DNA of 64,000 nucleotides from Bradyrhizobium sp. WSM1417. Its GTDB lineage: Bacteria; Pseudomonadota; Alphaproteobacteria; Rhizobiales; Xanthobacteraceae. The stretch is from assembly GCF_000515415.1 (NCBI RefSeq), contig NZ_KI911783.1, forward strand, positions 1,664,392-1,728,391, read 5' to 3'. Positions 42,268-52,590 of this stretch are shown piece after piece. Each line of letters begins with the position of its first letter. Position 1 is the first letter of the stretch. The notes below the pieces were generated by a model. The model saw only the letters and a program-made list of their open reading frames with translations, did not search any database and was not told the origin of the DNA. The position numbers were made by a program, and so were the translations under genes.

Positions 42268-43008
42268 TCAGGATTTGGAAAGGATGCTGCGGGCGGTTTC
42301 CAGGTCCGCCGGCGTGTCGACCCCGCGGGGCACGGTATCGACGATGGTGAAGTCGATGCGCATTCCGGCCTCGAGCGCCCGGAGTTGCTCGAGCTTCTCC
42401 TGCAATTCCAGCGGCGAAGGCGGCAGTGAGACGTAGCGCTCAAGCGCGGCGCGGCGATAGGCGTAGAGGCCGATATGGTGGTAGCGCGGCCCGTCGCCGG
42501 TCGGCGCGGTTGCGCGGGTGAAATAAAGTGCGCGCATGCGTCTGCCGCCGAGCGAGGTCCCGATCGCCTTTACGACGCTCGGCGCGAGGTCCTCCTCCTC
42601 GGTGTGGATCTGCGAAGCCAGCGTTGCGATGTCCACGACGGGGTCTTGCAGCGGCGGCAGCACCTCGCGGATGTTGTCGATCGTGATGGTCGGGAAATCG
42701 CCCTGGAGATTGACCACGATCTCGGCTTTGCCGTCCGGATCGAGCTTCTGCATGGCCTCGTGGATGCGGTCGGAGCCGGACGGGTGCTCCGGGCGGGTCA
42801 TCACGGCCTCGCCGCCGTGGGCGGTCACGACGGACGCGATCTCCGCGGTGTCGGTTGCGACCGCGACCCGGCCTATCCCGGCGGCCTCGGCGCGGCGCAT
42901 CACGTGCACGATCATGGGCTGCCCCGCGATATCAGCGAGCGGCTTGCCGGGCAGGCGGGTGGCGGCCATGCGGGCCGGAATCAGCACCAGGATGCGGGGA
43001 TCGATCAT
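42268..43008 (-). CDS. kdsB: 3-deoxy-manno-octulosonate cytidylyltransferase
   Basis: A 246-residue CMP-KDO synthetase that activates KDO for lipopolysaccharide core assembly. The nucleotide-binding start [22 protein letters not shown] is near residues 5-26, with [29 protein letters not shown] and [10 protein letters not shown] following; [34 protein letters not shown] is the conserved C-terminal part. The start MIDPRILVL is used; the frame extends far upstream but crosses the promoter of divergent cycM. It probably forms an operon with pheA. Confidence 0.96.
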   Translation of the reverse strand: MIDPRILVLIPARMAATRLPGKPLADIAGQPMIVHVMRRAEAAGIGRVAVATDTAEIASVVTAHGGEAVMTRPEHPSGSDRIHEAMQKLDPDGKAEIVVNLQGDFPTITIDNIREVLPPLQDPVVDIATLASQIHTEEEDLAPSVVKAIGTSLGGRRMRALYFTRATAPTGDGPRYHHIGLYAYRRAALERYVSLPPSPLELQEKLEQLRALEAGMRIDFTIVDTVPRGVDTPADLETARSILSKS

Positions 43009-43228
43009 CGGTACAAGGGCCTGGAAACGGGGCGTTTTCCGCGCCGAGAAATCGGGTGGGGACGGGCATGAAGCCCGCTCGCTTATACGGGTTGCCAGAC
43101 CCCGGGCAAACCGATATCTCAATGGCAAAACTCGGGGAAACAATAAAGGAACGTTGATTCTCCGAGGCTCGTCCTGGCGGCCGCATTGGGCCGCTCGATC
43201 CTTCTTGCGGTGTGGGGCCTGGCCGGAA

Positions 43229-43783
43229 ATGGACTCTTTCGAACTGAACAAGATTCTCGGTGCCGTGCTCGGCACCTGTCTCCTTCTGCTGGTGACGAGT
43301 TTCACCGCGAGTGCGCTGTTCTCGCCCAAGATGCCGGAAAAGCCCGGCTTCGAGATCGCCGTGAAGGAAGACGCCGGTCATGGCAAGGAAGGCGGCGCTG
43401 CCCCCGCGGCCGCCGAGCCGATCGAAAAGCTGCTCCAGACCGCCTCGGTCGAGAAGGGCGCCGCCGCCGCCAAGAAGTGCGGCGCCTGCCATACCTTCGA
43501 GAAGGGCGGCCCGAACCGTGTCGGTCCGAACCTCTACGGCGTCGTCGGCGACCATGTCGGCGAGGGCCGTGGCGGCTTCAACTTCTCGGCCGCGATGAAG
43601 GCCAAGGGCGGCACCTGGGACTTCGATGCGCTCAACAAGTTCATCGCCAATCCCAAGGCGGCTGTCCCGGGCACCGCGATGGGCTTTGCCGGCATCCCGA
43701 AGGATAGCGAGCGCGCCGACGTGATCGCTTACCTGAACAGTCTCTCCGACAGCCCGAAGCCGCTGCCGACGGCGGCGAAGTAA
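43229..43783 (+). CDS. cycM: Membrane-anchored cytochrome c CycM
   Basis: A 184-residue class I cytochrome c with an uncleaved N-terminal anchor (about residues 8-30), a Gly/Ala-rich linker, and a periplasmic heme domain: CGACH at 84-88 and axial Met151 in PGTAMGFAG. Size and layout match Bradyrhizobium japonicum CycM, which carries electrons from the bc1 complex to the aa3-type oxidase. An earlier frame runs through the promoter region and is not used. It is divergent from kdsB and followed by a hairpin terminator. Confidence 0.96.
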   Translation: MDSFELNKILGAVLGTCLLLLVTSFTASALFSPKMPEKPGFEIAVKEDAGHGKEGGAAPAAAEPIEKLLQTASVEKGAAAAKKCGACHTFEKGGPNRVGPNLYGVVGDHVGEGRGGFNFSAAMKAKGGTWDFDALNKFIANPKAAVPGTAMGFAGIPKDSERADVIAYLNSLSDSPKPLPTAAK

Positions 43784-43810
43784 GGCCTGTCGACTTCGAT
43801 CTTGGTGCGC

Positions 43811-43838
43811 GGCCGGGCTCAAAGCCCGGCCGTTTGCT
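43811..43838 (+). terminator. Terminator hairpin after cycM
   Basis: GGCCGGGCT and AGCCCGGCC form a perfect 9-bp stem with a 3-base loop, followed by GTTTGCTT. It lies 27 bp after the cycM stop. Confidence 0.75.
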
Positions 43839-43991
43839 TATCCGGGCCTCGCGGCGTTGTTATCGGGGCGTTTGGTCGCAGCGATCGGCCAGCCGGGCTT
43901 CCAAGATGAGGAAAAAGCAACATATTCCGTCGAAACCTCGCCTATATTGGGAACTTAAAGGAGTAGCCTCCTTCAAGACAGGAATGTTGAT

Positions 43992-45893
43992 TTGGCCCTT
44001 ACCCGACGCGATCTCCTGCTCACTGGCACTGCTGCCGCAACGCTCCCCGCCCTTGGTTCCGTAGGGGGTCTTCCCGCCGTCGGCGTGGCGCACGCGCAAT
44101 CCGGCAGCGAGCCCACCTGGCGGCACGCGCTGTCGCTGTTCGGACAGGTCAAGTACCCCGCGGACTTCAAGCGCTTCGACTACGTCAATCCGGAAGCGCC
44201 CAAGGGCGGCGTCGCACGCCAGATCGCCGTCGGCACATTCGACAATTTCAACATCGTCGTCTCCGGTGTGAAGGGGCAAGTCGCCGGTGCCGTGCAATTC
44301 ATCTACGAATCCCTCACGACGGCCTCGCTCGACGAAGTCTCGACCGAGTACGGCGCGCTGGCCGAGGCCGTCAGCCATCCGGATGATTTCTCCTTCGTGA
44401 CTTACCGCTTGCGGCCGCAAGCCAAATGGCACGACGGCAAGCCGGTTACCGCGGATGACGTGATCTTCTCGCTCGATTCCTTCAAGAAGCACCACCCGCA
44501 GTACTCGGCCTATTACAGCCATGTGACGAAGGCCGAGAAGGTCGGCGAGCGCGAGGTAAAATTCGTGTTCGACGCGCCGGGCAACCGCGAATTGCCGCAG
44601 ATCGTCGGCCAGCTCACGGTCCTGCCGAAGCATTGGTGGGAAGGCACCGACGCGCAGGGCCGCAAGCGCGATGTCTCCGCCACCACGCTCGAAGTGCCGC
44701 TGGGTTCGGGCCCCTACCGGGTCAAGGAATTCGTTGCCGGGCGGTCGATCGCGCTGGAGCGCGTCAAGGATTATTGGGGGCGCGACCTCGCCGCCAATGT
44801 GGGCCGAAATAATTTCGACGAGCTGCGCTACGAGTATTTCCGCGACGCCACCGTGGCGATCGAGGCCTTCAAGGCCGATCAGGTCGATTGGCGCACCGAG
44901 AACAGCGCGAAGAACTGGGCAACGGCCTACGATTTCCCGGCGGTCACCGAAAAGCGCGTGATCCTCGAGGAGTTCGCCAATCGAAGCTCGGGCGTCATGC
45001 AGGCCTTCGTGCCGAACCTGCGCCGCGCCAAGTTCAAAGATGCGCGCGTGCGACGCGCGCTCAATTACGCCTTCGACTTCGAGGAGATGAACAAGCAGAT
45101 CTTCTACGGCCAGTACAAGCGCATCAGCAGTTATTTCGACGGCATTGATGAGCTGATGGCGACCGGGTTGCCGCAGGGCAAGGAGCTCGAGATCCTCGAG
45201 ACGGTCCGCGCCGAGGTCCCGCCCGAAGTCTTCACGACGGCCTATACCAATCCAGTCGGCGGCAGTCCGGAAGCCGTGCGCGACAATCTGCGCGAAGCGC
45301 TGCGCCTGTTCAAGGAAGCCGGCTACGAGGTGCGCGACCGCAAGCTGATCGACGTCAAGACCGGCACCCAGTTCTCCCTGGAATTGCTGAACTCGGATCC
45401 GAGTTTCGAGCGAATCACGCTTTTCTACAAGCCATCGCTGGAACGACTCGGCATTGCCGTCAGCGTGCGGACGGTGGATCCCACCCAGTACGAGAACAGG
45501 ACGCGCGAGTGGGATTTCGACATCGTCACGAACTCCTGGGGCGAGTCGCAGTCGCCGGGCAACGAGCAGCGCGAATTCTGGTCATCGAAGACGGCTGACA
45601 TCGCTGGTTCACGCAATATTACCGGCATCAAGAATCCGGCGGTCGACAAGCTGATCGAGCGGGTAATCTACGCCAAGGGTCGCGACGATCTCGTCGCGGC
45701 AACCAAGGCACTCGACCGCGTACTGCTGTGGAATCACTACGTCGTGCCGCAGTGGACTTATACGAAGGTGCGCACGGCGCGCTGGGATCGCTTCGGCCGG
45801 CCGGCGGAATTGCCCAAATACGGTCAGTCCGGCTTTCCGTTCATCTGGTGGTACGACGCGGACAAGGCGGCGCGGATCGCAAAGAAGTCGTGA
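43992..45893 (+). CDS. YejA-type oligopeptide binding protein 1 (twin-arginine leader), TTG start
   Basis: A 633-residue periplasmic solute-binding protein of family 5 (YejA). A TTG start with AGGA 8 bp upstream gives M-A-L-T-R-R-D-L-L-L-T-G, a twin-arginine-like leader, cut near VAHAQS. The body shows the family features FKRFDYVNPEAPKGG, RLRPQAKWHDGKPVTADDVIFSLDS and PLGSGPYRV. It delivers peptides to the YejB-YejE-YejF complex encoded downstream. A paralogue follows directly, with its start 15 bp after the stop. No upstream ATG in frame was found. Confidence 0.9.
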   Translation: MALTRRDLLLTGTAAATLPALGSVGGLPAVGVAHAQSGSEPTWRHALSLFGQVKYPADFKRFDYVNPEAPKGGVARQIAVGTFDNFNIVVSGVKGQVAGAVQFIYESLTTASLDEVSTEYGALAEAVSHPDDFSFVTYRLRPQAKWHDGKPVTADDVIFSLDSFKKHHPQYSAYYSHVTKAEKVGEREVKFVFDAPGNRELPQIVGQLTVLPKHWWEGTDAQGRKRDVSATTLEVPLGSGPYRVKEFVAGRSIALERVKDYWGRDLAANVGRNNFDELRYEYFRDATVAIEAFKADQVDWRTENSAKNWATAYDFPAVTEKRVILEEFANRSSGVMQAFVPNLRRAKFKDARVRRALNYAFDFEEMNKQIFYGQYKRISSYFDGIDELMATGLPQGKELEILETVRAEVPPEVFTTAYTNPVGGSPEAVRDNLREALRLFKEAGYEVRDRKLIDVKTGTQFSLELLNSDPSFERITLFYKPSLERLGIAVSVRTVDPTQYENRTREWDFDIVTNSWGESQSPGNEQREFWSSKTADIAGSRNITGIKNPAVDKLIERVIYAKGRDDLVAATKALDRVLLWNHYVVPQWTYTKVRTARWDRFGRPAELPKYGQSGFPFIWWYDADKAARIAKKS

Positions 45894-45907
45894 AGGGCAT
45901 TTCTCGC

Positions 45908-47788
45908 ATGGCGCAGCTTTCACGCCGGCATGTGCTGGCCCTGGGTGCCGGTGGGGTGTTCAGCGCGGCCCGGCTCCGGGGCGCGACAGCGTCCGAGATG
46001 CCAGCAGAGGCCCACGGCATGTCGGCCTTCGGCGACCTCAAATATCCCGCCGATTTCCATCACTTCGACTACGTCAATGTCGACGCGCCGAAGGGCGGCA
46101 CCTTCTCGCTGATCCCGTCGGTGCGCGCCTACAACCAATCCTACCAGACCTTCAACTCGCTCAATGCCTTCATCCTCAAAGGCGATGGCGCGCAGGGCGT
46201 GGACATGACCTTTGCGCCGCTGATGCTGCGAGCCAATGACGAACCGGACGGGATGTACGGGCTCGCCGCCAAGTCGGTCAATATATCGGCAGACAGGCTG
46301 GTTTATCGCTTCACCATGCGGCCCGAGGCGAAATTCCACGACGGCACCAAGCTCACCGCGCACGACGCGGCATTTTCGCTGACGGCGCTGAAGACCAAGG
46401 GCCATCCGCTGATCATCGTGCAGATGCGCGACATGGTCAGCGCGGAGGCCGTCGACGATGCGACGCTCGTCGTCACTTTTGCCAAGGGCCGCGCGCGCGA
46501 CGTGCCGCTCTATGTCGCGGGGCTGCCGATCTTCTCGAAAGCCTACTATGCCTCCCGTCCGTTCGACGAAACATCTCTGGAGATCCCGCTGGGTTCGGGG
46601 CCGTACAAGGTCGGCAAGTTCGAGGTCAACCGCTACATCGAATACGAGCGCGTCAAGGACTGGTGGGCTGCCGATCTGCCCCCCTGTCGCGGCAGCTACA
46701 ATTTCGACGTCGTGCGCTACGAATTCTACCGCGACCGCGATGTCGCCTTCGAAGGTTTCACCGGCAAGAACTATCTCTACCGCGAGGAGTTCACCTCCCG
46801 CCTCTGGGCGACGCGTTATGATTTTCCTGCGGTGAAGGACGGTCGCGTCAAGATGGAGGTCGTGCCCGACGACACGCCCTCCGGGGCGCAAGGTTGGTTC
46901 ATCAACACGCGGCGCGACAAGTTCAGGGATCCTCGGGTGCGTGAGGCACTGATCGACGCCTTCGACTTCGAGTGGACCAACAAGACCATCATGTACGGTG
47001 CTTATGCCCGCACGGTGTCGCCATTTCAGAACTCGGACCTCATGGCGAGCGACGGGCCTCCGCCGCCGGAAGAATTGAAGCTGCTGGAGCCGTTTCGCGG
47101 CCAGGTTCCCGAGGAGGTGTTCGTCGCACCGTTCAGGCCGCCGGTCTCCGACGGCTCCGGGCAGGACCGCAGCCTGTTGCGCAAGGCACAGCAATTGCTG
47201 AGCGAGGCCGGCCTGCCGATCAAGGACGGCAAGAGGATGCTGCCGAACGGCGAGATCTTCAGGATCGAATTTCTGTTGGACGAGCCTTCGTTCCAGCCGC
47301 ACCATGGGCCCTACATCAAGAATCTCGCGACGCTCGGCATCGAAGCGAGCGTGCGCCTCGTCGATGCCGTGCAACACAAGGCGCGCCAGGAAGATTTCGA
47401 CTTCGATATGACGATCCAACGCTTCAGCATGTCGGCAACGCCGGGCGACGCCATGCGCTCGTTCTTCTCCTCGCAGGTCGCGGCAACGAAGGGCTCGTAC
47501 AATCTCGCGGGCGTCGCCAGTCCGGCCATCGATGCCATGATCGAGAAGATCATGGCGGCCGACAGCCGCGAGGAATTGACCGTCGCCTGCCGTGCCTTCG
47601 ATCGCCTGTTCCGAGCCGGCCGTTATTGGGTGCCGCAATGGTATAACAAGACGCACCGGCTTGCTTATTGGGACCAATTCGGCCGTCCGCAGAAGCTGCC
47701 GCGTTATGCCAACGGCGTCGGCGCTCCCGACATCTGGTGGTACGATGGCGGCAAGGCCGCCAAGCTCGAGCAGGCGAAGCAGCCATGA
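45908..47788 (+). CDS. YejA-type oligopeptide binding protein 2 (twin-arginine leader)
   Basis: A 626-residue paralogue of the preceding binding protein, with the same family 5 features: FHHFDYVNVDAPKGGTFS, RFTMRPEAKFHDGTKLTAHDAAFSL and PLGSGPYKVGKFEVNRYIEYERVKDWW. The leader MAQLSRRHVLALGAGG again has SRR, so Tat export is likely. AAGGGC precedes the ATG; a GTG six codons earlier overlaps the previous stop and is less likely. Its last codons overlap yejB by 4 bp (ATGA). Two receptors for one transporter suggest a wider ligand range. Confidence 0.92.
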   Translation: MAQLSRRHVLALGAGGVFSAARLRGATASEMPAEAHGMSAFGDLKYPADFHHFDYVNVDAPKGGTFSLIPSVRAYNQSYQTFNSLNAFILKGDGAQGVDMTFAPLMLRANDEPDGMYGLAAKSVNISADRLVYRFTMRPEAKFHDGTKLTAHDAAFSLTALKTKGHPLIIVQMRDMVSAEAVDDATLVVTFAKGRARDVPLYVAGLPIFSKAYYASRPFDETSLEIPLGSGPYKVGKFEVNRYIEYERVKDWWAADLPPCRGSYNFDVVRYEFYRDRDVAFEGFTGKNYLYREEFTSRLWATRYDFPAVKDGRVKMEVVPDDTPSGAQGWFINTRRDKFRDPRVREALIDAFDFEWTNKTIMYGAYARTVSPFQNSDLMASDGPPPPEELKLLEPFRGQVPEEVFVAPFRPPVSDGSGQDRSLLRKAQQLLSEAGLPIKDGKRMLPNGEIFRIEFLLDEPSFQPHHGPYIKNLATLGIEASVRLVDAVQHKARQEDFDFDMTIQRFSMSATPGDAMRSFFSSQVAATKGSYNLAGVASPAIDAMIEKIMAADSREELTVACRAFDRLFRAGRYWVPQWYNKTHRLAYWDQFGRPQKLPRYANGVGAPDIWWYDGGKAAKLEQAKQP

Positions 47789-48894
47789 GCGCCTATATCG
47801 CCCGCCGCATCCTGCTGATGATCCCGACCTTGCTCGGCATCCTCTTCGTCTCGTTCATCGTCGTGCAGTTCGCACCGGGCGGCCCGGTCGAGCGCGTGAT
47901 CGCGCAGCTCTCCGGCGCCGACACCGGCGGGACCTCGCGCATTTCGGGCGGCAGCGACTTTGCGCAGCGCGCCCCGGGCCAATTAGGAGCCGGCGGCGAC
48001 GCCATCAATTCGAAATATCGCGGCGCGCAGGGCCTCGATCCCGATTTCATCAAGAAGCTGGAAGTGCAGTTCGGCTTCGACAAGCCGGCCCCGGAGCGCT
48101 TCGCGCTGATGGTCTGGAACTTCGCCCGCTTCGATTTCGGCAAGAGCTATTTTCGCGACGTCAGCGTCCTGCAGCTCGTCAAGGAGAAGTTGCCGGTCTC
48201 GATCTCGCTCGGCATCTGGCTGACGCTGCTGACCTACCTGATCTCGATTCCGCTCGGCATCCGCAAGGCGGTCAGGGATGGGACGCGCTTCGACACCTGG
48301 ACGTCGAGCGTGCTCGTGCTCGGCTATGCCATTCCCGGCTTCCTGTTCGCGATCCTCCTGATTATCCTGTTTGCCGGCGGTTCGTTCTTCAACTGGTTCC
48401 CGCTGCGCGGACTGACGTCGGACGGCTGGTCGCAGTTTCCGTGGTACTGGAAGATCATCGACTACTTCTGGCATTTGACACTGCCGCTGATCGCCATGGG
48501 GCTCGGTGCGTTCACCACCATGACGTTCCTGACCAAGAACTCGTTTCTGGACGAGATCCGCAAGCAGTATGTGATGACCGCGCGCGCGAAAGGCTGCAGC
48601 GAGAATCGGGTGCTCTATGGCCACGTCTTCCGCAACGCGATGCTGATCGTCATCGCCGGTTTTCCCAGCACCTTCATTCACGCCTTCTTCTCGGGCTCGC
48701 TTCTGATCGAGACCATCTTCTCCCTGGACGGGCTGGGACTACTCAGTTTCGAGAGCGTTCTCAACCGCGACTACCCCGTGGTGTTCGGCACGCTCTTCAT
48801 CTTTTCGCTCGTCGGCCTCGTGATCAACCTGATCTCTGACCTGACCTATATGTGGATTGATCCGCGGATCGATTTCGAGGCGCGGGAGGTCTGA
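47785..48894 (+). CDS. yejB: Oligopeptide/murein peptide ABC transporter permease YejB
   Basis: A 369-residue inner-membrane permease of the DppB/YejB group. It begins MSAYIARRILLMIPTLLGILFVSFIVVQFAPGGPVE, has about six membrane segments and the EAA-like loop YVMTARAKGCSENRVLYGHVFRNA. The gap between the first segment and the rest (about 100 residues) is longer than in DppB, as in YejB. It overlaps both neighbours (ATGA on each side), so the operon is tightly coupled. Confidence 0.95.
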   Translation: MSAYIARRILLMIPTLLGILFVSFIVVQFAPGGPVERVIAQLSGADTGGTSRISGGSDFAQRAPGQLGAGGDAINSKYRGAQGLDPDFIKKLEVQFGFDKPAPERFALMVWNFARFDFGKSYFRDVSVLQLVKEKLPVSISLGIWLTLLTYLISIPLGIRKAVRDGTRFDTWTSSVLVLGYAIPGFLFAILLIILFAGGSFFNWFPLRGLTSDGWSQFPWYWKIIDYFWHLTLPLIAMGLGAFTTMTFLTKNSFLDEIRKQYVMTARAKGCSENRVLYGHVFRNAMLIVIAGFPSTFIHAFFSGSLLIETIFSLDGLGLLSFESVLNRDYPVVFGTLFIFSLVGLVINLISDLTYMWIDPRIDFEAREV

Positions 48895-50075
48895 TGACGC
48901 TGGCCGCCCCCACTACGCCGATCGAAACCACTGCGAAGTCGCCGCTCGGCAGTGCCGTGCCGATCACGCGCAAACCGTTCGTGCCATCGCCGCTCAACAG
49001 GCGCCGGTGGCAGAATTTCAAGGCGAACCGGCGCGGCTATTGGTCCTTCTGGATCTTCCTGATCCTGTTTGTGGTGTCGCTATTCGCCGAGCTGATCGCC
49101 AATGATCGGCCGTTCCTGATCAAATATGATGGCCACCTCTATTGGCCGTCCGTCGTCACCTATTCGGAAACCACTTTCGGCGGCGACTTCGAAACGGCGG
49201 CCGACTATCGCGATCCCTATTTGCAGAAGCTGATCAGGGACAAGGGCGGCAGCATCGTCTGGCCGCTGATCCGCTATTCCTACGACACCCACAATCTCGA
49301 TCTGCCGACGCCGGCGCCGTCGAAGCCGACCTGGATGTTGACGGAAGCGCAGTGCAAGCCTGTGGTCGAGAAGAAGGGCCTCAAGAGCTGCCGCGATCTC
49401 GAATACAACTGGCTCGGCACCGACGATCAGGGACGCGACGTGGTGGCGCGGCTGATCTACGGCTTCCGCATCTCGGTGCTGTTCGGCCTCTGCCTGACCA
49501 TCGTCTCCTCCGTCGTCGGTATCGCGGCCGGCGCGGTGCAGGGCTATTTCGGCGGCTGGATCGACCTGTTGTTCCAGCGTTTCATCGAGATATGGACTGC
49601 GATTCCTTCGCTCTATCTGCTGCTGATCCTGTCGTCCGTGCTAGTGCCCGGTTTCTTCGTGCTGCTCGGCATCCTGCTGTTGTTTTCCTGGGTATCGCTG
49701 GTCGGGCTTGTCCGCGCGGAATTCCTGCGCGGGCGCAATTTCGAGTACATCCAGGCGGCGCGGGCGCTCGGCGTGTCGAACAAGGTCATCATGTTCAGGC
49801 ATCTGTTGCCGAACGCGATGGTCGCGACCATGACATTCCTACCGTTCATCGTGTCGAGTTCGGTGATGACGCTGACGGCGCTCGACTTCCTGGGGTTCGG
49901 ACTGCCGCCCGGCTCGCCGTCGCTCGGTGAGCTGCTGTCGCAGGGCAAGTCCAACGTGCAGGCGCCCTGGCTCGGTTTCTCCGGCTTCTTCTCGGTCGCG
50001 ATCATGCTGTCGCTCTTGATCTTCATCGGCGAAGCTGTGCGCGATGCCTTCGATCCGCGCAAGACGTTCAGGTAA
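48894..50075 (+). CDS. yejE: Oligopeptide/murein peptide ABC transporter permease YejE
   Basis: A 393-residue permease, second membrane subunit. Residues 1-45 are cytoplasmic and rich in Pro, Thr and Arg. After a first membrane segment (about 50-68) a long periplasmic stretch follows (to about 190) with GTDDQGRDVVARLIYGFRIS, then five segments and the coupling loop NFEYIQAARALGVSNKVIMFRHLLPNA. It pairs with YejB. Confidence 0.95.
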   Translation: MTLAAPTTPIETTAKSPLGSAVPITRKPFVPSPLNRRRWQNFKANRRGYWSFWIFLILFVVSLFAELIANDRPFLIKYDGHLYWPSVVTYSETTFGGDFETAADYRDPYLQKLIRDKGGSIVWPLIRYSYDTHNLDLPTPAPSKPTWMLTEAQCKPVVEKKGLKSCRDLEYNWLGTDDQGRDVVARLIYGFRISVLFGLCLTIVSSVVGIAAGAVQGYFGGWIDLLFQRFIEIWTAIPSLYLLLILSSVLVPGFFVLLGILLLFSWVSLVGLVRAEFLRGRNFEYIQAARALGVSNKVIMFRHLLPNAMVATMTFLPFIVSSSVMTLTALDFLGFGLPPGSPSLGELLSQGKSNVQAPWLGFSGFFSVAIMLSLLIFIGEAVRDAFDPRKTFR

Positions 50076-50079
50076 GCCA

Positions 50080-51717
50080 ATGGACGCGATCAACCAGCCT
50101 TTGCTCAGCGTGCGCGAGCTCTCGGTGGCTTTCCATCAGGGCGGCGTCACTACGCTCGCGGTCGACAAGGTCTCGTTCCAGATCAGGCGCGGCGAGTGCC
50201 TGGCGCTGGTCGGCGAGTCCGGCTCCGGCAAGTCGGTCAGCGCGCTCTCGATTCTCAAGCTGTTGCCCTATCCGAACGCCTCGCATCCCTCGGGCAGCAT
50301 CCACTTCAAGGGCCAGGAACTGATCGACCGGTCGGAGCAGGAGATGCGCGAGATTCGCGGCAGCGACATCTCCATCATTTTCCAGGAGCCGATGACCTCG
50401 CTCAACCCGCTGCACACGATCGAGGCGCAGATCGGCGAGATCATCCAGCTGCACAATCCAACCAGCAATGCGGAGGCGCGCAGGCGGACGCTGGAATTGC
50501 TGACGCAGGTTGGCATTCCCGAGCCAGAAACGCGGCTGAAGAGCTATCCGCACCAGCTCTCCGGCGGCCAGCGCCAGCGCGTGATGATCGCGATGGCGCT
50601 CGCCAACGAGCCGGACCTGCTGATCGCGGACGAGCCGACCACGGCGCTCGACGTCACCGTGCAGGCCCAGATCCTGACGCTGCTCGCAGAGATTCGCGGC
50701 CGGCTCGGCATGAGCCTGCTCTTCATCACCCACGATCTCGGCATCGTGCGCCGCATCGCCGACCAGGTCTGCGTCATGAAGGGCGGCGAGATCGTCGAGC
50801 AGGGGCCGGTCGAGCAGGTCTTCAAGACCCCGAAGCATCCCTACACGCGCGACCTGCTTGCCGCGGAGCCGAAGCCGGATCCGGCGCCGCCGCAGCCGGA
50901 TGCGCCGGTGGTGATGTCGGCCGACAATCTGAAAGTCTGGTTCCCGATCAAGCGCGGATTGATGCGCAAGACGGTCGGCCACATCAAGGCGGTCGACGGT
51001 GTCAGCATCGCCGTGCGCAAGGGCGAGACGCTCGGCGTCGTCGGCGAATCCGGCTCGGGCAAGACCACGCTAGGGCTCGCATTGCTGCGGCTGATCTCCT
51101 CGAACGGACGCATCGTGTTCCTGGGAAAGGATATCCAGGGTCTCCGCTTCAAGGAGATGCGGCCGTTCCGGCGGGACATGCAGATCGTGTTCCAGGATCC
51201 GTTCGGCTCGCTCAGCCCGCGCATGTCAGTCGCCGACATTGTCGCCGAGGGCCTCACCGTGCATCAGCCGCAGCTCTCGCGCGGCGAGCGTGAGGAGCGC
51301 GTCGTCAAGGCGCTCGAGGACGTCGGATTGAAGCCGGATACCCGCAACCGTTATCCGCATGAATTCTCCGGCGGCCAGCGCCAGCGCATCAGCATCGCGC
51401 GGGCGGTGGTGCTGGAGCCGGATTTCGTCGTGCTGGACGAGCCGACCAGTGCGCTCGACATGCTGATTCAGGCGCAGATGGTCGATCTGCTGCGTGAATT
51501 GCAGCGCCGTCGCGATCTCACCTACATGTTCATCTCGCACGATCTGCGCGTCGTCGCCTCGCTCGCGAGCCATCTGATCGTGATGCGTGGCGGCAAGGTG
51601 GTCGAGGAAGGCCAGGCCGCCGAGCTCTTCAAGAACCCGAAGACGGATTACACGCGCGCGCTGTTTGCGGCGGCGTTCCGGCTGGAGACGGCGGAGAACG
51701 GTTCGGCGGCGACGTAG
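50080..51717 (+). CDS. yejF: Oligopeptide/murein peptide ABC transporter ATP-binding protein YejF (two domains)
   Basis: A 545-residue protein with two ABC domains in tandem. Walker A motifs are GESGSGKS at 45-52 and GESGSGKTT at 322-330; each domain has a canonical LSGGQRQR or [14 protein letters not shown] signature and a DEPT(T/S)ALD Walker B region. The start [11 protein letters not shown] is the one 4 bp after yejE; a longer frame overlapping yejE is rejected. It powers the YejB-YejE complex and ends 6 bp before the convergent NlpC/P60 gene. Confidence 0.95.
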   Translation: MDAINQPLLSVRELSVAFHQGGVTTLAVDKVSFQIRRGECLALVGESGSGKSVSALSILKLLPYPNASHPSGSIHFKGQELIDRSEQEMREIRGSDISIIFQEPMTSLNPLHTIEAQIGEIIQLHNPTSNAEARRRTLELLTQVGIPEPETRLKSYPHQLSGGQRQRVMIAMALANEPDLLIADEPTTALDVTVQAQILTLLAEIRGRLGMSLLFITHDLGIVRRIADQVCVMKGGEIVEQGPVEQVFKTPKHPYTRDLLAAEPKPDPAPPQPDAPVVMSADNLKVWFPIKRGLMRKTVGHIKAVDGVSIAVRKGETLGVVGESGSGKTTLGLALLRLISSNGRIVFLGKDIQGLRFKEMRPFRRDMQIVFQDPFGSLSPRMSVADIVAEGLTVHQPQLSRGEREERVVKALEDVGLKPDTRNRYPHEFSGGQRQRISIARAVVLEPDFVVLDEPTSALDMLIQAQMVDLLRELQRRRDLTYMFISHDLRVVASLASHLIVMRGGKVVEEGQAAELFKNPKTDYTRALFAAAFRLETAENGSAAT

Positions 51718-51723
51718 CGTCGG

Positions 51724-52590
51724 TCAGAGCCGCTTGATCGCGGTGACCTCGCTGCCGGCTTGCTTGATCCTCGCGATCGCCGGCTCGATCGGCTCGATCA
51801 CCGTTGCCATGTGATGCGCATTGGCGTGAACCATGGTGCTGCCATCGCGGACAATCGCGACATGGCCCTTCCAGAAGATCAGATCGCCGCGTTGCAGCTT
51901 GCTCTGCTGATGCGGCTCCAGCGCGCGACCGAGGCCGGCCTGCTGCATGTCGCTGTCGCGCGGGCAGCCGATGCCCGCTGACGTCAGCGAGATCTGGACG
52001 AGGCCGGAGCAATCGACGCCAAGGCTGCTCTTGCCGCCCCAGAGATAGGGCGTGCCGACGAAACGCTCGGCGATTGCGACGAAATCCGGCTCGCGATGGC
52101 CAAGCGGGGCGAGATGGGCTTTGGGCAGATAGTGTCCGTCGCGCGTCACGGCGAAGCTGCCGTCCTCGCGTGCAACCGCGATCTTCGATCCCATCACCAG
52201 CGTGTCTGTCGGCGGCAGCCTGATCGAGGGACCAGGGAAGGCAAAGGTTCGTAGCGCGCTGACCATATGGGTCGCGGCCGCCGAGCGCTTCATCAGCGCT
52301 GCATCCGGCAGCCAGCCGACATAGCCGTCACCGGAAAGCTGACCCCACGCCCAACCTTCGCCGTTGCGGTCGTAGACCGTGACGCGCTCGCCGCGCAACG
52401 CTTGTGTCATCAGCATCGCGTTCGACGACGGCTGCTCGCGCACGGGCGCGATCGCCTCGACTATCTCGAATTCCTCGCCCGTGACGAAACGATCCGCCTG
52501 CACCTTGCCTTCGAGGTATTTTGCGGCGAGGTCGCCGCGCGCGGGTGTCAGCCTTGGATCGTGGCTTGGATCTCGCCCAGGATCACGCAT
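51724..52590 (-). CDS. Cytoplasmic NlpC/P60 family peptidase (C40) with SH3-like domains
   Basis: A 288-residue cysteine peptidase. The N-terminal half (about 35-155) carries bacterial SH3-like segments (APVREQPSSNAMLMTQALRGERV, GWAWGQLSGDGYVGWL); the C-terminal NlpC/P60 domain has catalytic C194 in GVDCSGLVQ and H243 in KGHVAIV, with HANAHH near 255-260. There is no signal peptide, so it works in the cytoplasm, like YkfC-type gamma-D-glutamyl dipeptidases that trim murein peptides. It overlaps the upstream aminopeptidase gene by 8 bp and converges with the yej operon, which would import such peptides. Confidence 0.92.
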   Translation of the reverse strand: MRDPGRDPSHDPRLTPARGDLAAKYLEGKVQADRFVTGEEFEIVEAIAPVREQPSSNAMLMTQALRGERVTVYDRNGEGWAWGQLSGDGYVGWLPDAALMKRSAAATHMVSALRTFAFPGPSIRLPPTDTLVMGSKIAVAREDGSFAVTRDGHYLPKAHLAPLGHREPDFVAIAERFVGTPYLWGGKSSLGVDCSGLVQISLTSAGIGCPRDSDMQQAGLGRALEPHQQSKLQRGDLIFWKGHVAIVRDGSTMVHANAHHMATVIEPIEPAIARIKQAGSEVTAIKRL

